Assembly (NCBI RefSeq): GCF_000764305.2
Contig: NW_025947105.1
Coordinates: 1-64,000, forward strand
DNA length: 64,000 nt
Source of the DNA: Hyalella azteca
Lineage: Eukaryota; Arthropoda; Malacostraca; Amphipoda; Hyalellidae
Reading direction: 5' to 3'
Shown: positions 26,047 to 38,278 of the stretch, one piece after another
How the letters are laid out: every line of letters starts with the position of its first letter
Position numbering within the stretch: position 1 is the first letter of the stretch
The notes under the pieces: generated by a model
Told to the model about the DNA's origin: nothing
Databases searched by the model: none
What the model saw: the letters and a program-made list of their open reading frames with translations, nothing else
Made by a program: the position numbers and the translations under genes

Positions 26047-26047
26047 N
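26047..26047. other. Single-N assembly join
   Basis: A lone N follows gggagcacagccatgcacca-ccaat. That string is the reverse complement of a piece of repeat R1 (about 1,345-1,370) and is cut at the N. As at 2,167, the N marks a join at a repeat rather than one unknown base. Confidence 0.8.
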
Positions 26048-26241
26048 GAATTCTAGAGTCCCTTTATATTTTTAAACAAAAGCCTATTTTAAATGCCGCT
26101 AATAGTTCATATCCCCTCGAAATTGTAAATAGATAGATTTTTCCCCGTGTTTGCTTCATTCTTGTTTGTTTCTCATATGACGATTTATGCATCAATGTGA
26201 ATTTATTGCTAATTATTTGTACCTGTGTTTTAGGTTTTGAA

Positions 26242-26268
26242 CTGATGATGGAGCTGGTCTCCGAAACG
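26242..26268 (+). ncRNA. Hammerhead-ribozyme-like core (weak)
   Basis: CTGATGA at 26,242-26,248 is followed by GGAG-ctggt-CTCC and GAAACG at 26,263. This is the order of a hammerhead catalytic core (CUGANGA, stem II, GAAA). However, the first stem II position is a T opposite C (not paired), and I cannot find convincing stems I and III. Such CTGATGA...GAAACG segments occur near ends of Penelope-like elements. It may be a decayed ribozyme or coincidence. Confidence 0.2.
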
Positions 26269-26454
26269 TTTTCCTTTTTGGGAAATGGTGAATTTCCTGG
26301 CTATTTTCTTTGCTTTTAAATTTTTGGTAAACTTGCGATTTAAGCAGTCAAGTGATTTTAATACTTGACAAGTGGCTGTTCGACCGAGGGCTGGTGCAAC
26401 CCACGGCCTAGATATGGACTGCTTGAAGTGTTGAAGGCTACACTCGGGAAAATA

Positions 26455-27145
26455 ATTTATTTTGGCATTTGATTCATGCATTGTCTCCAACTTAACACAA
26501 GTGTGCATAATTTCAGATCGATAGGATAAGTAGAAGTGTATTAAATTTCGATTACAAAATTTGTAGCAGACAGACAGACAAACAAACAGACAAGAAGTGA
26601 AGTTAAAGAGAAGTGTTGTAAAAAATAATGAGCAATTAAATTAAATATTCTGAAGCATCAGACATTAATTTGGTATTACTGGAAAACTAATGTATTAAAA
26701 AAGAATAGTAGGGTTACGCATATTTGAATATTAATGACCAGAAAATTCATTGATTTAAATTAGTGGTTCGCAAAGTGGGTGATATCGCCCCCCTAGGGGC
26801 AGTTGAAAGATTTTGGGGGGCAGTAAAGAAGAAGAGGGCGTTTGGTGGGCGGTAGAGGGGGGCGGTAGTCCGAAGTCAAAGTCAGAAGTTCTAATGTTTG
26901 TGTGATGATTTGTACACAGCATGTGGGCACATCATGACTCCCAGTGATGGTTTTTTTTCACCCAGATCTGTTTTTATAACACTTCTCTTTATCTTCACTT
27001 CATGTCTGTTTGTTTTTTTGTCTGGCTGCTACAAATCTTGTAATCAAAATTTAATACACTTCTACTTATCCTATCGATCTGAAATTTAGCACACTCGTGT
27101 AAAGTTGGAGACAATGCACGAATCAAAATTAATTATTTTGAAAAT
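26455..27145. mobile_element. Foldback/hAT-like repeat cluster with about 150-bp inverted arms
   Basis: Bases about 26,455-26,620 (gatcgataggataagtagaa, gtgtattaaat, agacagacaaac) are the inverse of about 26,970-27,145. A further diverged direct unit follows at about 27,195-27,320 (tgatctgaaattttgcacac). Between the arms, at 26,762, agtggttcgcaaagtgggtg followed by gggggg/cccccc strings resembles a hAT-type MITE end. The elements are nested and decayed. Confidence 0.65.
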
Positions 27146-29094
27146 TGAAAATTTTTATTTTTTTTCAATATTGAAAAAATGGAAAAAATAATTTTGTCAG
27201 CTACAAATCTTATAACTGATATTTGACACTTTTACCTGTCTAATTGATCTGAAATTTTGCACACTTGTGTGAAGTCAGAGGCAATGCATGAATCAATGAA
27301 TAATTTTGAAAAAAAATTTATATAGGTATTAAATATATATATATACCGTATATATATCAAGAAATTGAAAAATAAATTTTTTAATATTTGAAAATTAAAT
27401 GAGAAATTCATTGTACATCTGTAAGATTGAAGACACTGGATTCTTTGGAAGTGTTGTCTTTAAAAAGTAATTTTTAAACGTATATTTTTTAAACTCTCCT
27501 GGGTTTATGTCTGGGTTATGTTATGTTAACTAACAGCTGGACTCGCGGCCGGTCTCATGGCCAAATTCAATGATCAAGGAATATCTCTTAAACTAATGAA
27601 CTTAACTTGATGAAACTTGGTACACATATTCATTAGGACCTAACAGTAATGTTTAGCTTGTGAGTTTTTTTTTATTTTGCCTTCATTTGTTTTTTGCCAT
27701 AGTTATATGGCAATATGGGCCAAAATTCACAGTGATCAAGAAATTTCTTCCAAACTATTGAACAGATACAAAATTCTGAATTTACAGTCCTAACTACTAA
27801 ACAGTTGTAATGGGTCGTCTTTATTAGTTGAATGAGGGAAGGTATTCAAGGTTCTTTGATATCTAAAGGGTTAAATAAAAGATGGCCTCCCAACTCCCCT
27901 TATAGCCATCCCTGTCCACCAGGTGTTTTTCTCTTTTTGTTCAACTTTATTTAATTCTAATACAAGATTTAATTATTAAGGAACTTAAAATTTAAACAAG
28001 ATAGGGAACCCTAAATCAAAAACCTAGCCAAATAACTGGGTAACTGGAAAACGAAACCATAACCATATAACTCCTAAACTGGACAACCATCAACCGTACA
28101 ACTAGGCGACCGGGCTAACAGACAGATGGCAACTGTACAACCGGGGCATGGGTCGCTTATGAAGTACTTGAAGATGCTTCTGTAAAATATTTACATTATC
28201 AACACCTAACACAACTATTAATAAACACAACATCAATACAAACATCAAAACATGTGTATATACACAATAAACTATCAAACAGGATAACAGATAAATATAT
28301 TTCTCATCTATAACGACATTCTCAAAAACACAACATTAAAATCTTTACCACTGAATATATGAGCAGTGATTTAAAAAGGTACCTATGTCTTGACAACTAC
28401 TACTCACCAACCACAGTCAGTAGTGTGAGTACAATATGATGGCGGATAGGAGATTTGGAACTTTAATCAATCACCACTGACGTATAAAATAATGGTCTGC
28501 AAAAAGGGCAAAGAGAATGAGATGGAGAGCACTGACAACAAATATATAGATTATGTTCACCATGAATTTCAGGATTCTAAATAATTTCACATTAACTCAG
28601 AACTGGGGGAGCATTACTTCCCCAAGTGGGATCAAGGTAACAACACTCTCCAGCAGTAAGAGTGACAGCCCATAACACAGTAATGTTTTGCTCTTTAAAA
28701 TTTAGTTGATTGTGCCTGTGTTTGCAAGTTTTTTTTTCCATTTTACCTTCATTCATGATTTAAACAGCAATACATGCTTAAATTTGTAGTAATCAAGAAA
28801 TATCTTCCAAATCTACTGAATAGATTTGAACGAAACTTAGTATTTAAATACCTACCCTCAGCAACTGTGATGTTTAGCTCGCTACAATTTTTTTGTTTTG
28901 TCTTGGTTTGCCAGTTATATGGCTATACGTATAGGGCTCTTTGTTATGTATATGTAAACGGCTCTTTGTTAAACTGGCCAGTAGAAAAGCCGGTCGGTCC
29001 TCCTATATCTGTATAACTAGCGAATGGAAGCAAAATAGAAAAATTGTTACAAGCTAAACATCACTCTTGAGAGGTTAGGTATTTATATACAACA
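27146..29094. other. Intergenic stretch with diverged repeat units
   Basis: It contains inverted relatives of the R3 unit (caagaaatttcttccaaact at 27,738; atcaagaaatatcttccaaa at 28,791) together with ttttttgcc-style tails. The R3 family therefore occurs in both orientations around 27.6-29.5 kb. I see no exon; open frames here are short. Confidence 0.4.
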
Positions 29095-30783
29095 AAGTTT
29101 CATTGGAATCTGTTCAGCAGTTTGGAAGAAATTTCTTGGTTGCCGTGAATTTAAGCGACAAATTATCCGGCAATACGGGCTGAATATAAGGAAATGTAAA
29201 ATTGAGAATGATAGTGAAATGAAAAGAAACTCACAAACGAAGGTAAAATAAAAAAATTGTTAAAAAGCTATAAAATTGTCATTTGGTAGTTAGGAATGTA
29301 TATTCAAAATTTCGTTCAAATCTGTTCAGTAGTTTAGAAGAAATTCTTTGATCACTGCGAATTTTGGGCTTTATTGCAATATAACTCACAAACGAAGGTG
29401 GAATTTATAAATTTTTATGAGCTAAAAATTACCATTAGGTTCTGATGAATACTTGTTCCTAGTTTCCTTGAGCTGCGTTCATTAGTTCGGGAGATATTAC
29501 TTGATAATTGAATTTGGAGATTGGCAACTGGCCACATGTCCGGCTGTAATCATCTGAAGATTTTTCCCCTCTGATAATTTAAATCAACAAATTCTCTGGT
29601 ATTTAATTGTACATGTGTAAACAAGCAGGTTCTGCCATTCAATAATAATATATAAATTTATATACATGTTAGCCTGCATGATAATCACATACCTTGAAAT
29701 TTATATTATGCAACTCCTGATATCTGTGTTTCTGTAAAACATATTATATATTGTCAACATATGATTAAAATCTCAATAACAATTATTCTCCAAGTGATAT
29801 TAAAAGCAATGAAGCTTGTTGTGGCTTGCAGCAAATCTCTGAAAACTTCATCAAGATGACATTTCATCATATATATTTATGAAACTGGCAATTATTATTA
29901 AAGATTTGGTAATATTTAATGTACTATTAGGAGGATTATTGGAGAGCCAAAGAAGATATTGAATTTTAAATCTCAGAGACTGTTCTACTTCCATCTGACA
30001 TTTCTGCAGCCAGTTTTTCTGATTGCTGTGATGTTCTGAATAGATTTGATAGAACTGTGCATATGAACTCTTCAAAACTTTTCTCTTGTTGTTAGGTTGT
30101 GCATTGATTTTTACTTCATTTACATGTTTTGCATCTACATGGAAATTTATTGATAAATTCTTTTCATTTTAAATGCAAGTAATGGGTTTGTTTTGCATGG
30201 TACAGGGTCATACCGTGAAAGGATACAAATGCATTATTACACAGCCGCCTCTGTTAACAGGAGCAGGCATGGAAAATATGTGGTCATTTTTATATGTATA
30301 TGCTTAGTCAAACCATGTGAGTATATGTTTGCAGCTATTATGCATTTGTGTTTAAATTATTTTTATGCACAGCATACAGAAATTTTTCTCTAAATATTTG
30401 TTACACTGCAGATGGATAAGATAAAATAAATTTCTGCGATTCTGACGCATCTTCCAGACTATAGTCTAAACTGTAGAATTATTTATTCAAACTATAACAA
30501 CTGTTATGTCATTTCTCTAATTTTACCCTTAAAATAGGAGATAAACCTTGAAAAACTCCTTATCTTCACATAAGAGGCAATATGGCACATTATAACACTA
30601 TCATTTTGCATTATTCAAAGATGCATTCATGATCATAGTTTGACTGCCATTAGCATGCTGTCAGACATGACCGTTTCTAAAAGACCATTAACAAGAATTT
30701 TTGTGCACAAAAAATTTGAGTGGATGGCCAGTAGAAAAAAAACAAATGAATACTGTTGACAAAAAAATGTTTTGTGTGCTGAG
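29095..30783 (+). repeat. Segmental duplication R3, copy B (contiguous)
   Basis: This copy joins directly the two parts that are separated by 899 bp in copy A: R3a ends ...ccggctgtaa and R3b begins tcatctgaagattttt with no insert. Identity by eye is very high. Because copy B lacks the hAT fragment and the foldback element, either copy A gained them or copy B lost them by recombination. Confidence 0.88.
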
Positions 30784-30856
30784 GTTGATGTAAACTGCAG
30801 AACATAGAATTTTTTTAGAATAACTTTTTGGGAGCCATGATATTTTTGATCAGACT

Positions 30857-30960
30857 TTATAATCACATGACTTTATAATCACTTTATAATCACATGACTT
30901 TTTTATAATCACATGACTTTATAATCAGACTTTTTAATCACATGACTTTAGAGCCACAAT
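30857..30960. repeat. Short tandem array, unit about 16 bp
   Basis: The motif tttataatcacatgac and variants recur about six times with irregular spacing. It is low-complexity sequence with no gene context. Confidence 0.75.
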
Positions 30961-31793
30961 ATTTCCAATTCAATGAAAGAGGTGTGACTTAGTAGGATTA
31001 CCTGTAAAGGTTGAAATCATAGTAAATATTCACCTTAGTTGCATTCTGATCTACAAATTGCAATTACATTGACATGATGCGAATCTCTGATGTGCATTCA
31101 TCTTTCATCTTGTCTATTATCAGATACTCTGCTTATCCTTGCTGAATACTGAAATTTGAAAAGCATGCACAAATAACTATTGCTTCTTTCATATTCCATT
31201 CGTTTTTTCATTGATTGTGATAGATGATAGAAATTTTTTTCCTTATGCTCTCTGGTAACACAAGGGAACTGCAGCCAATCCACTAAAGAAAGGAAACTTC
31301 TTGATGAACAGGATGGCCTGGTTATAGTTGCACTTTACTTGTTCATTACCCTGAATTGACTCAGTTAAGCTGTCAGTTAAGCTTGGAGATCATCACAAAA
31401 TGCTTATTGTCATTGATAAAATCATAGGGCCATTATTTTGAGGTTTGGTTGTACTCTGTGCATGGTGTTTGCAAATACCTACAACTGAATGTTTGGAATA
31501 TGTTTTTTAATTTGTTTATGAAGCCTTAGAAAGCTATTTCTGAGCCACTAACTCATCTATCAAGCCACATGCACACATTACAGCCTATCTTTTTAACCCT
31601 AGAAACAGCCTTTTTTAAAAAAAATTATACTTTGAAGCAATTTATCTGAGGCCAATTTTCATTTTTTTTTGTCAGAGAAACAACGCAAATTCAGAGAAGT
31701 CTGCAACAAGATAAAAAATTATAATTTATAGTGAAATTTTGAAGGTTCTGACTGAAATTTTTTATTGCAAAGTTGTGGCTTGATTGTGCACAG

Positions 31794-32499
31794 AGATGGA
31801 ATTCAATAATAGTAATATATGAACAGGTACACATCATATTGGATCTAAGAATGTGGAATAATACTTTTCCGTATTACTTGGGTAGTATTTTGAAACTATG
31901 CAAGTTACCATGTGTGAGTGATCACAAATAGTTGAATGACCATTTCTAGAATTCCACCCTGCCTAGGCAAGTTTTTCAATCCAAAAATGTCAGTTTAGGC
32001 ATAAAAGTAAAAAGACTGAGGATAGAAAAATGAACCACCATACACTGAAGTTGATATTTTGTTTGCTCATTTATTCAATAAAAGATCAACAATGTTATTA
32101 TATAGTGGCCCAACACAAGATTGGAAATTTTTTACCTTTTACTAGAATCTTGTAACCCCTAAGGGACATTTTCAATAATTTTGGAAACTTGTTGCTAGAT
32201 GTGTAGTCCTGGATGGAATTTAATAGGAGCAATATGCAAACAGGTAGACATCATATTGGATCTAAGTACTTAGAACAAAACTCTCCTTATATTACTTGGG
32301 TAACATTTTATTACTGAGCAATTAACCTGGCTGGATCAGTTGTAAATATGTGAATGACCATTTTTAGGATTCCACCCTGCCTAGGCCAGTCTTCAAATCC
32401 AACATTTCAGTTTAAACATTATGATAAAATTAATAAAAAGTAGTGAAAAATTAACCTCCATTTACTTAAATCACTATTTTATTCATTTTATTGGAAAGA
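31794..32499. repeat. Diverged tandem duplication, period about 420 bp
   Basis: The shared strings acatcatattggatctaag, ttacttgggta and gaatgaccattt, each followed by ccaccctgcctaggc, occur in the same order in both units (about 31,794-32,078 and 32,213-32,499). The units differ at many positions, so the duplication is old. Confidence 0.75.
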
Positions 32500-33295
32500 A
32501 ATTCATTTAATAATTTCTTTCAATTAATACCGTACATTCATAGAAGTGAAATATTGTGATTTGTATTGTGGAGCATACTTGTAAGAATGCATTGAGTTGC
32601 TTCATTTCTGCCAGATCTTGTCAGCCCAAGCCATAACTGAATTTACAATGTGGCATGAATATAATGAATTTTTCACTGGAAATGCTATCATATAAGAAAT
32701 GGTGACTTAATTTTTGCTATAATTCGTGGGTCAGCCCTGTCTAAAGATCTGTGGTCTGACCAATATTGTACCAGTATACCTATAGTAGTATACCTATAGG
32801 TACATGAAACAAAATATTAAAATAGAACTCAGAACGAACAGAGGAAAAACCAAGTAAAATGTATTGAATAAAAATCAGAATTACATGAAGATGAAATGTA
32901 AATGCTGTCAAGTTAGTAGAATGGGATAGCCCAGGGGTTTAATTGATAGGGGGAACCTAGCCTGATAACTAAATAACCTGTAACCCAACTGGATTGAATG
33001 GAACAGGTAAACAAGAGAAATGAGTAAATTAACTAAACAGGGCCAGAATAATAATCAGTAAACTAAACCAAAGCATTTTTCACAAAATGAACTTTCATAA
33101 AATAAGCATTTGATGATCTCACTGACTGCTAAAAGTGGAGAGGACTGAACTGGCATGTTATAGTTGTCTTCAAATGCCAAGGGACAAGGTTAAGCATGGT
33201 CTATGGATAAAGCTTTCTGTGGAAGTGTTTCTGTGACCAAGTGGAAAGATAACTAAGTAGTAACCTTAGAGTACAAATTAGGAGGTGGTAACAAA
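32500..33295. other. Intergenic stretch
   Basis: I recognise no exon or element. A small direct repeat (tatacctatag, twice) lies near 32,780. Confidence 0.3.
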
Positions 33296-34027
33296 TTAAC
33301 ACGTTGGCCGCGATGTGCGCCATATATGTACACGCTGTACTTCTCAGAATCGCGATGTGTACACATGTGGTACATTCATATGAAAAATACATATTTTTAT
33401 AAAATCTTATTACTCTTTCAAATTTATAATTTCAATGATACAATTAAATAAGCATGTTAGGGAATGCTTTGAAGTCAACTACTGCTTAGAGAAATAGTTT
33501 TATTTTCAAATGCAAGTAATACAAAAATTACGAAATTTGTGTCCATTGATGAAAGCAATATATAAATCTATCTTTGTATAAATAAGCTAAGAGATACCAA
33601 TAGCCATAATGTGTGCAATTATGACTCAAAACTAATGTAGATTTCTTGCGCGCATCACTCACAGTGATAAAAGTGATAACTTTAGGTTTTTTTTGGCAAT
33701 ATGAGCCATAGATGCATGTCTTTGCTTGGTACACATCGCCCATAGTATTAGAAGTGATTACGATAGGCGGCGTGAGCCAATATGAGCCACAACAGGCATG
33801 GCTTCATTTGGTACACATCGCCAGGAATAATGACGAATTTCACCCCTGAGCGATGTGCACCAAATGCGGCCACTAATTTTATGTGACACAATGACAGAAC
33901 ATAGCCCTACAGAGCTGCACACAACTTTTCTCCTTGCTATCTGCCGGGTAACTGAAGATATACAAGTTTGAACCTATCACCCGTACGGCATTCGGGCCCA
34001 AATCAGCAATCGCGGCCAACGTGTTAA
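33296..34027. mobile_element. piggyBac-like MITE with TTAA target sites
   Basis: TTAA at 33,296-33,299 and 34,024-34,027 flanks inverted ends CACGTTGGCCGCGAT (identical for about 15 bases). Precise TTAA duplication is the hallmark of piggyBac-type insertion. The 732-bp element has no transposase. Inside, a GCGATGTG(T/C)(A/G)C motif recurs five times in both orientations (about 33,310, 33,352, 33,730, 33,812 and 33,850), which could be transposase-binding subterminal repeats. Confidence 0.8.
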
Positions 34028-34433
34028 GAGTATTTAAAATCTAAACTCAGAGAAGGGGTGGAGTTGCCTGTAAATGGACTCAAATTCCTTCATTCTTTAC
34101 ATGTCTTTACTCAAATTCCTTCATCCTATACACTTTTTAAAATGCATGGAAAGAATAGATATATTCAATCTGCCACTGTTGGCATACTGCATTCAAATGA
34201 GGTCTAGGTTGGAGTGTTGGCCATGATTTGGATGGAGTCTCAATGCCCAAGTTCTGAATGAATGGTGTCAATCCAAGTAGAAAGATGCAAATGTAAATCT
34301 GTATTCCTTTTTTTGTAAATTCTGTACTAAAATCCTGCTATGGAAAGAAAAGGACCAGAACCACAATTACTAACTTCTACTTAGAACCTTTTTTATGATA
34401 AAAGAAGTTGAATAGACATCTAGTTTATAATAT

Positions 34434-34973
34434 TTAACCCTTTAGCGGGCAAGCATTGAAATATCCAGAAATTAAAATTTCAGAAGCCATTTCAAGAAAG
34501 TAAGAAGTATTATACAATATATTTATTTATATGAATTTTTGCAAATTTTGCCTATTGAAGGTTTAAATTGCACTTGAAGAATTCAATAAATGCAATCAGT
34601 ACACAAAATTTTTCTTTATACTTAGAATTCAGTTTATGCAAATGAAAAATTAGAAACATAAAAATTTAATTTAATTAAATTTAATCAAGTTGCCAAAATA
34701 AATAAATATATATATTGATGCTTCCAAATTTTGAAGAAAATGCGGAAAGAGCATCAATTCCATTGTCCAAGTCAAAACCTTCATTTAAATGCTCATATTT
34801 TAATTTGTGGACTTTGCAGCTGGTGATGCTATAGATAGAACGATGGTCAGATAATTAGGGATTGACTGAGGCATTATAAGGATGCCTCAAAAACAAACAG
34901 GAAGCCATGGTGAGGCTTTTTGTGACGCGATTTCAAGTGATCATATATGGTAACTTACCCGTGAAATGGTTAA
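34434..34973. mobile_element. piggyBac-like MITE, second copy type
   Basis: TTAA at 34,434-34,437 and 34,970-34,973 flanks imperfect inverted ends CCCTTTAGCGGGCAAG and CCATTTCACGGGTAAG (reverse complement of the right end), 12 of 16 matching. CCCTTT after TTAA is typical of piggyBac-like elements. The 540-bp length and lack of coding indicate a non-autonomous element distinct from the one 400 bp to the left. Confidence 0.65.
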
Positions 34974-36250
34974 AAGCCACTTGCAAGCCTGAAATACAAA
35001 TGGATAATAATATTGTGGAATTTGTGTTAAACGTTAAGTTTAAGCATAATAGAATAGGAAACAGATCATGATTTTGGGAATGGGTAGCATAGACAGGTGA
35101 TGGGAGGTATATCACACCACACTGATGGTATGTATACCACACTACACTGATGGTGTGTGCAACTCATTCATTGCAAAGGTGTGACTGTTCATCAGGCAGC
35201 TGAAAGCTATAAAATAATAATGCATGCTACCACCAGTATAATTATTGTACTTCAATGCTACACCAAAATTATAATCTACCACGCTATGTGCTAGAAGTTC
35301 ATTGTGACAGCACGGTACTGTCACGATTGTGGGGTTGAATGAAAGCTTTTGTCTTCTGGTATAGGTTTACTATAACGTGGTAGGAGCGGATAGAACCTGC
35401 TCAAGTCAAAAACTAGAAACTAAATACCAATGGGATAAGTTGGTGCTTCCCCCTACTGGAAAATAGGGCAAACAACATAAAATTTATGGTAGAAACCAAC
35501 AACTGGCAGTAAGTGTTACAAATAAATTATATGTTTCTTCAAATACCATGAGAACAGGACTTACAATCAGGCTGAAACCAAAGGAATTCAAATCGTTGAG
35601 GCAATTAAGGAATTGTGAATTAATAATTAACAGCCAAAATGTGTAGAATAATGTCATGATGAAATTCAATTAAAATACAAACCAACACTTTTGAATCTAA
35701 TTTAAATCAATGAATTGAGTACAATTGTGTATAAAGGTGAAGTAAGAACTGCCTAACCATTAAGTCTATGAACTTGAGCGAAGAAAGTTATATAGATGAT
35801 ATTAGGTTTTAGTTAAATAATGCTTGGCAGTAATGCAATGGTAAATAAAGCTGTAGAAATTAATAGAAATACTTGTTCAGAGCTAACTGAACATTGGTAA
35901 TAGCTGTGAACTCACCCAACAGAATTGCAGTGTGAATCTTGGAGCAATGGTGGCAGCATATTAGTCAATGACTTGACTTGGTTAAAATTAATTCATTATA
36001 TCAGCTCAGAAACAACATTGAATGGAAAAGTTCATTGATCATGAAGAAGGTTTAATTAATAGCACTGATAGATTAAGTTGAAAATGAGCAAGATTGCTTT
36101 CCAGTAACACCATCCATGGCTTTCAGGATGTATAAACCTAGGCTGACTATAGAGGAGAAAGTATAGGCAATACAAGTGACTTTTTTGATATTGGAGTTTT
36201 TTCAAGGGGATCTTATCATTACAGATTGTGGTGAAAGGATGTGTGCAATA
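34974..36250. other. AT-rich intergenic stretch
   Basis: Near 35,108-35,155 tataccacac and cactgatggt each occur twice (small local duplication). No exon is supported. Confidence 0.3.
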
Positions 36251-36252
36251 AT

Positions 36253-36480
36253 GATGGGTGTCAGGTAAAATGTGAGGACTTGCCAGGTGCTACAGTTAAT
36301 TTCTGTAGCTAAGGCAAGTTATTGTTGCACTAAGGTTTCAAAGGTTATTGCTGTACTTCTCAGGTGATGGGTGTCAGGTAAAATGAGAGGACTTGCCAGG
36401 TGCTACAGTTAATTTCTGTAGCTAAGGCCAGTTATTGTTGCACTAAGGTTTCAAAGGTTATTGCTGTACTTTTCTTAGTT
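36253..36480. repeat. 113-bp tandem duplication
   Basis: The block gatgggtgtcaggtaaaatg begins at 36,253 and again at 36,366. The two units differ at only a few bases, so this is a recent local duplication. Confidence 0.92.
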
Positions 36481-37030
36481 GGGCATTCAATGGACTACCT
36501 AACGTCCACCAAAGCAAGACGAAGTTCTAGGAATGGTGTTTTTGATGCGCAAGATTCAGTCATCTTAATCATTGGTTTGATGCTAAAATTTACCTAAATT
36601 GCAAAGGAGGGGCCTTAATCTTGTACCTTTTTTAACAAGTAGATTAGAGATGGATCATTGACTAAGGAAATGATCTTACGTTTTGGAGATATTTTTTTTA
36701 ATAGTTTGTCTCGTTTTTTCTCTATCTTTTTGTCCACCTTTCACTACTGGCTTTCTTTGGGCTGATCTGGAAGGTTTAAATGTTAAATAGTGCATTGTAC
36801 AACACCAAGAGGAAAAATCGGTGAACACGAATCTTCCCGATTGCCTAATTCTTCATGCAAGATGCTTATTTGGGTCAAATGAATCTAGTCCAAACAGGTT
36901 TGAACAGATGTTCTTGCCAAGTGGATCAACTTCCAATTTTTTTATAGTTTCATGACTAAATATTCTAAATTTTTGATGGAATACCAATTTGGTTCACTAC
37001 TCAATCATTAAAAAGCAAAATAGGACTGTA

Positions 37031-37834
37031 CCATCAAACAGGGTAATAAAGGACGGTTTTGAGTATTTTTTCTTGATAACTTCTTAACATGAAACATTTC
37101 ATAAACGAGTTTGGGCTCATTTTTAAGGTCTTTGCGAGGGCTATCATATGGCATCTCTAAAAAATTCCATATGCTGTTTGTAACGTGCCAGACGCAAAAT
37201 GAAAGCATCCTGAATTAAGCCTGGCAACAGGGTAATAAGTGACACTTGAAATAAAACACTTTTAAAACATTTGAAGCATGCAGAGTACACATCCATTACC
37301 ATTGGTAATGGATGGATCAGTCATCACAATTTGTGATGACTGACGCGTTAATTTTTCATTAGGTGATTTTTTTTCACTGAATGATTTAAATTTAATCAAA
37401 ATTATATGCTGTTATTTGATTTTTTTGTTAACTGGAGCCTTTGCTAACAGAGGTTTTACTGTAAATGCGTTTTTGGGGGTGTCCCTTATTAACCCCGTCG
37501 TGCAGAAATGACTGCCATTTTTTGGGGAATGAGGTATGCAAAGTCAGTCAATCCTGTTTTTAGGCCAACACCTGTGTGCTACTTCTATGTAAGTAAAATT
37601 TTTAATATGGCAAAGTTTTTTTTGCTATAGACCTTAGCAGAGGTACTTTATAAAAATCTCACTTTTCACACTTTTTTCAGGGATTTTTTAAAGGTAATAA
37701 ATGTATGATTTCTTCACTTGCTTTATGCTACGTAGATAGTAAGTATGATAGTGTGCTACAATATTTCTATGAAATTCACTAACGTATGTGGGTCCCTTAT
37801 TACCCCACCTGTCCCTTATTACCCTGTTTGATGG
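37031..37834. mobile_element. TA-flanked inverted-repeat element (Tc1/mariner-like MITE)
   Basis: CCATCAAACAGGGTAATAA plus (a/g)ggac at the left end is repeated inverted at the right end. TA lies immediately outside both (37,029-30 and 37,835-36). The core AGGGTAATAAGGGACA recurs internally near 37,227, 37,470 (inverted) and 37,790 (inverted), so the element carries five related sites. There is no transposase frame. Confidence 0.7.
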
Positions 37835-37957
37835 TATATACCAATATAAAATAGCTTCATTGTAATCTCCTCATTCATAATTCGTTTGAATGTAAAGAAT
37901 TTTCCTAAAGCCTTTTGCTTACTAATATTTTGAACATTGTGAAAAGAGCCTCCTCTA

Positions 37958-38170
37958 TCAAGCCTCGTCTTTGATTATGAGAGCCTCCTCTATTGACAGT
38001 CTTGTAGCGTCGGGGCACCGCATGACGATGCTGGTGCAGGCCTCTTGCACCACGGGTGATGGTCTCGTGGGCCTCCCGCATATGATTCTTTGGGCCTCCA
38101 GCTTGCAGATGGCATGTGAGTCTGTGCCTCAATGTCGTGCTGGTCAAACCGATGTAATTTACATTTTGGA
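37958..38170 (-). pseudogene. Penelope-type GIY-YIG nuclease fragment, frameshifted
   Basis: The minus strand from about 38,165 reads NYIGLTSTTLRHRLTCHLQ, AGGPKNHMREAHETITR, then after a shift of frame CPDATRLSIEEALIIKDEA and a stop. This is the YIG half, HLQ.G..K.H segment and R-L-I-EALII end of the GIY-YIG endonuclease domain found in Penelope-like retroelements. The upstream GIY half and reverse transcriptase are absent. A single frameshift near 38,050 separates the two parts, so the fragment is dead. Flanking agcctcctctat occurs twice. Confidence 0.7.
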
Positions 38171-38278
38171 GAAGTTACAACCTTCTTTCAAGCATTAAAA
38201 ATTTGTAAATGACATTGCTTTCATGCAGCGATCCAGACTTTGAAGAAGTCTGAGTTAATATATTATTATTTGCTAAAT

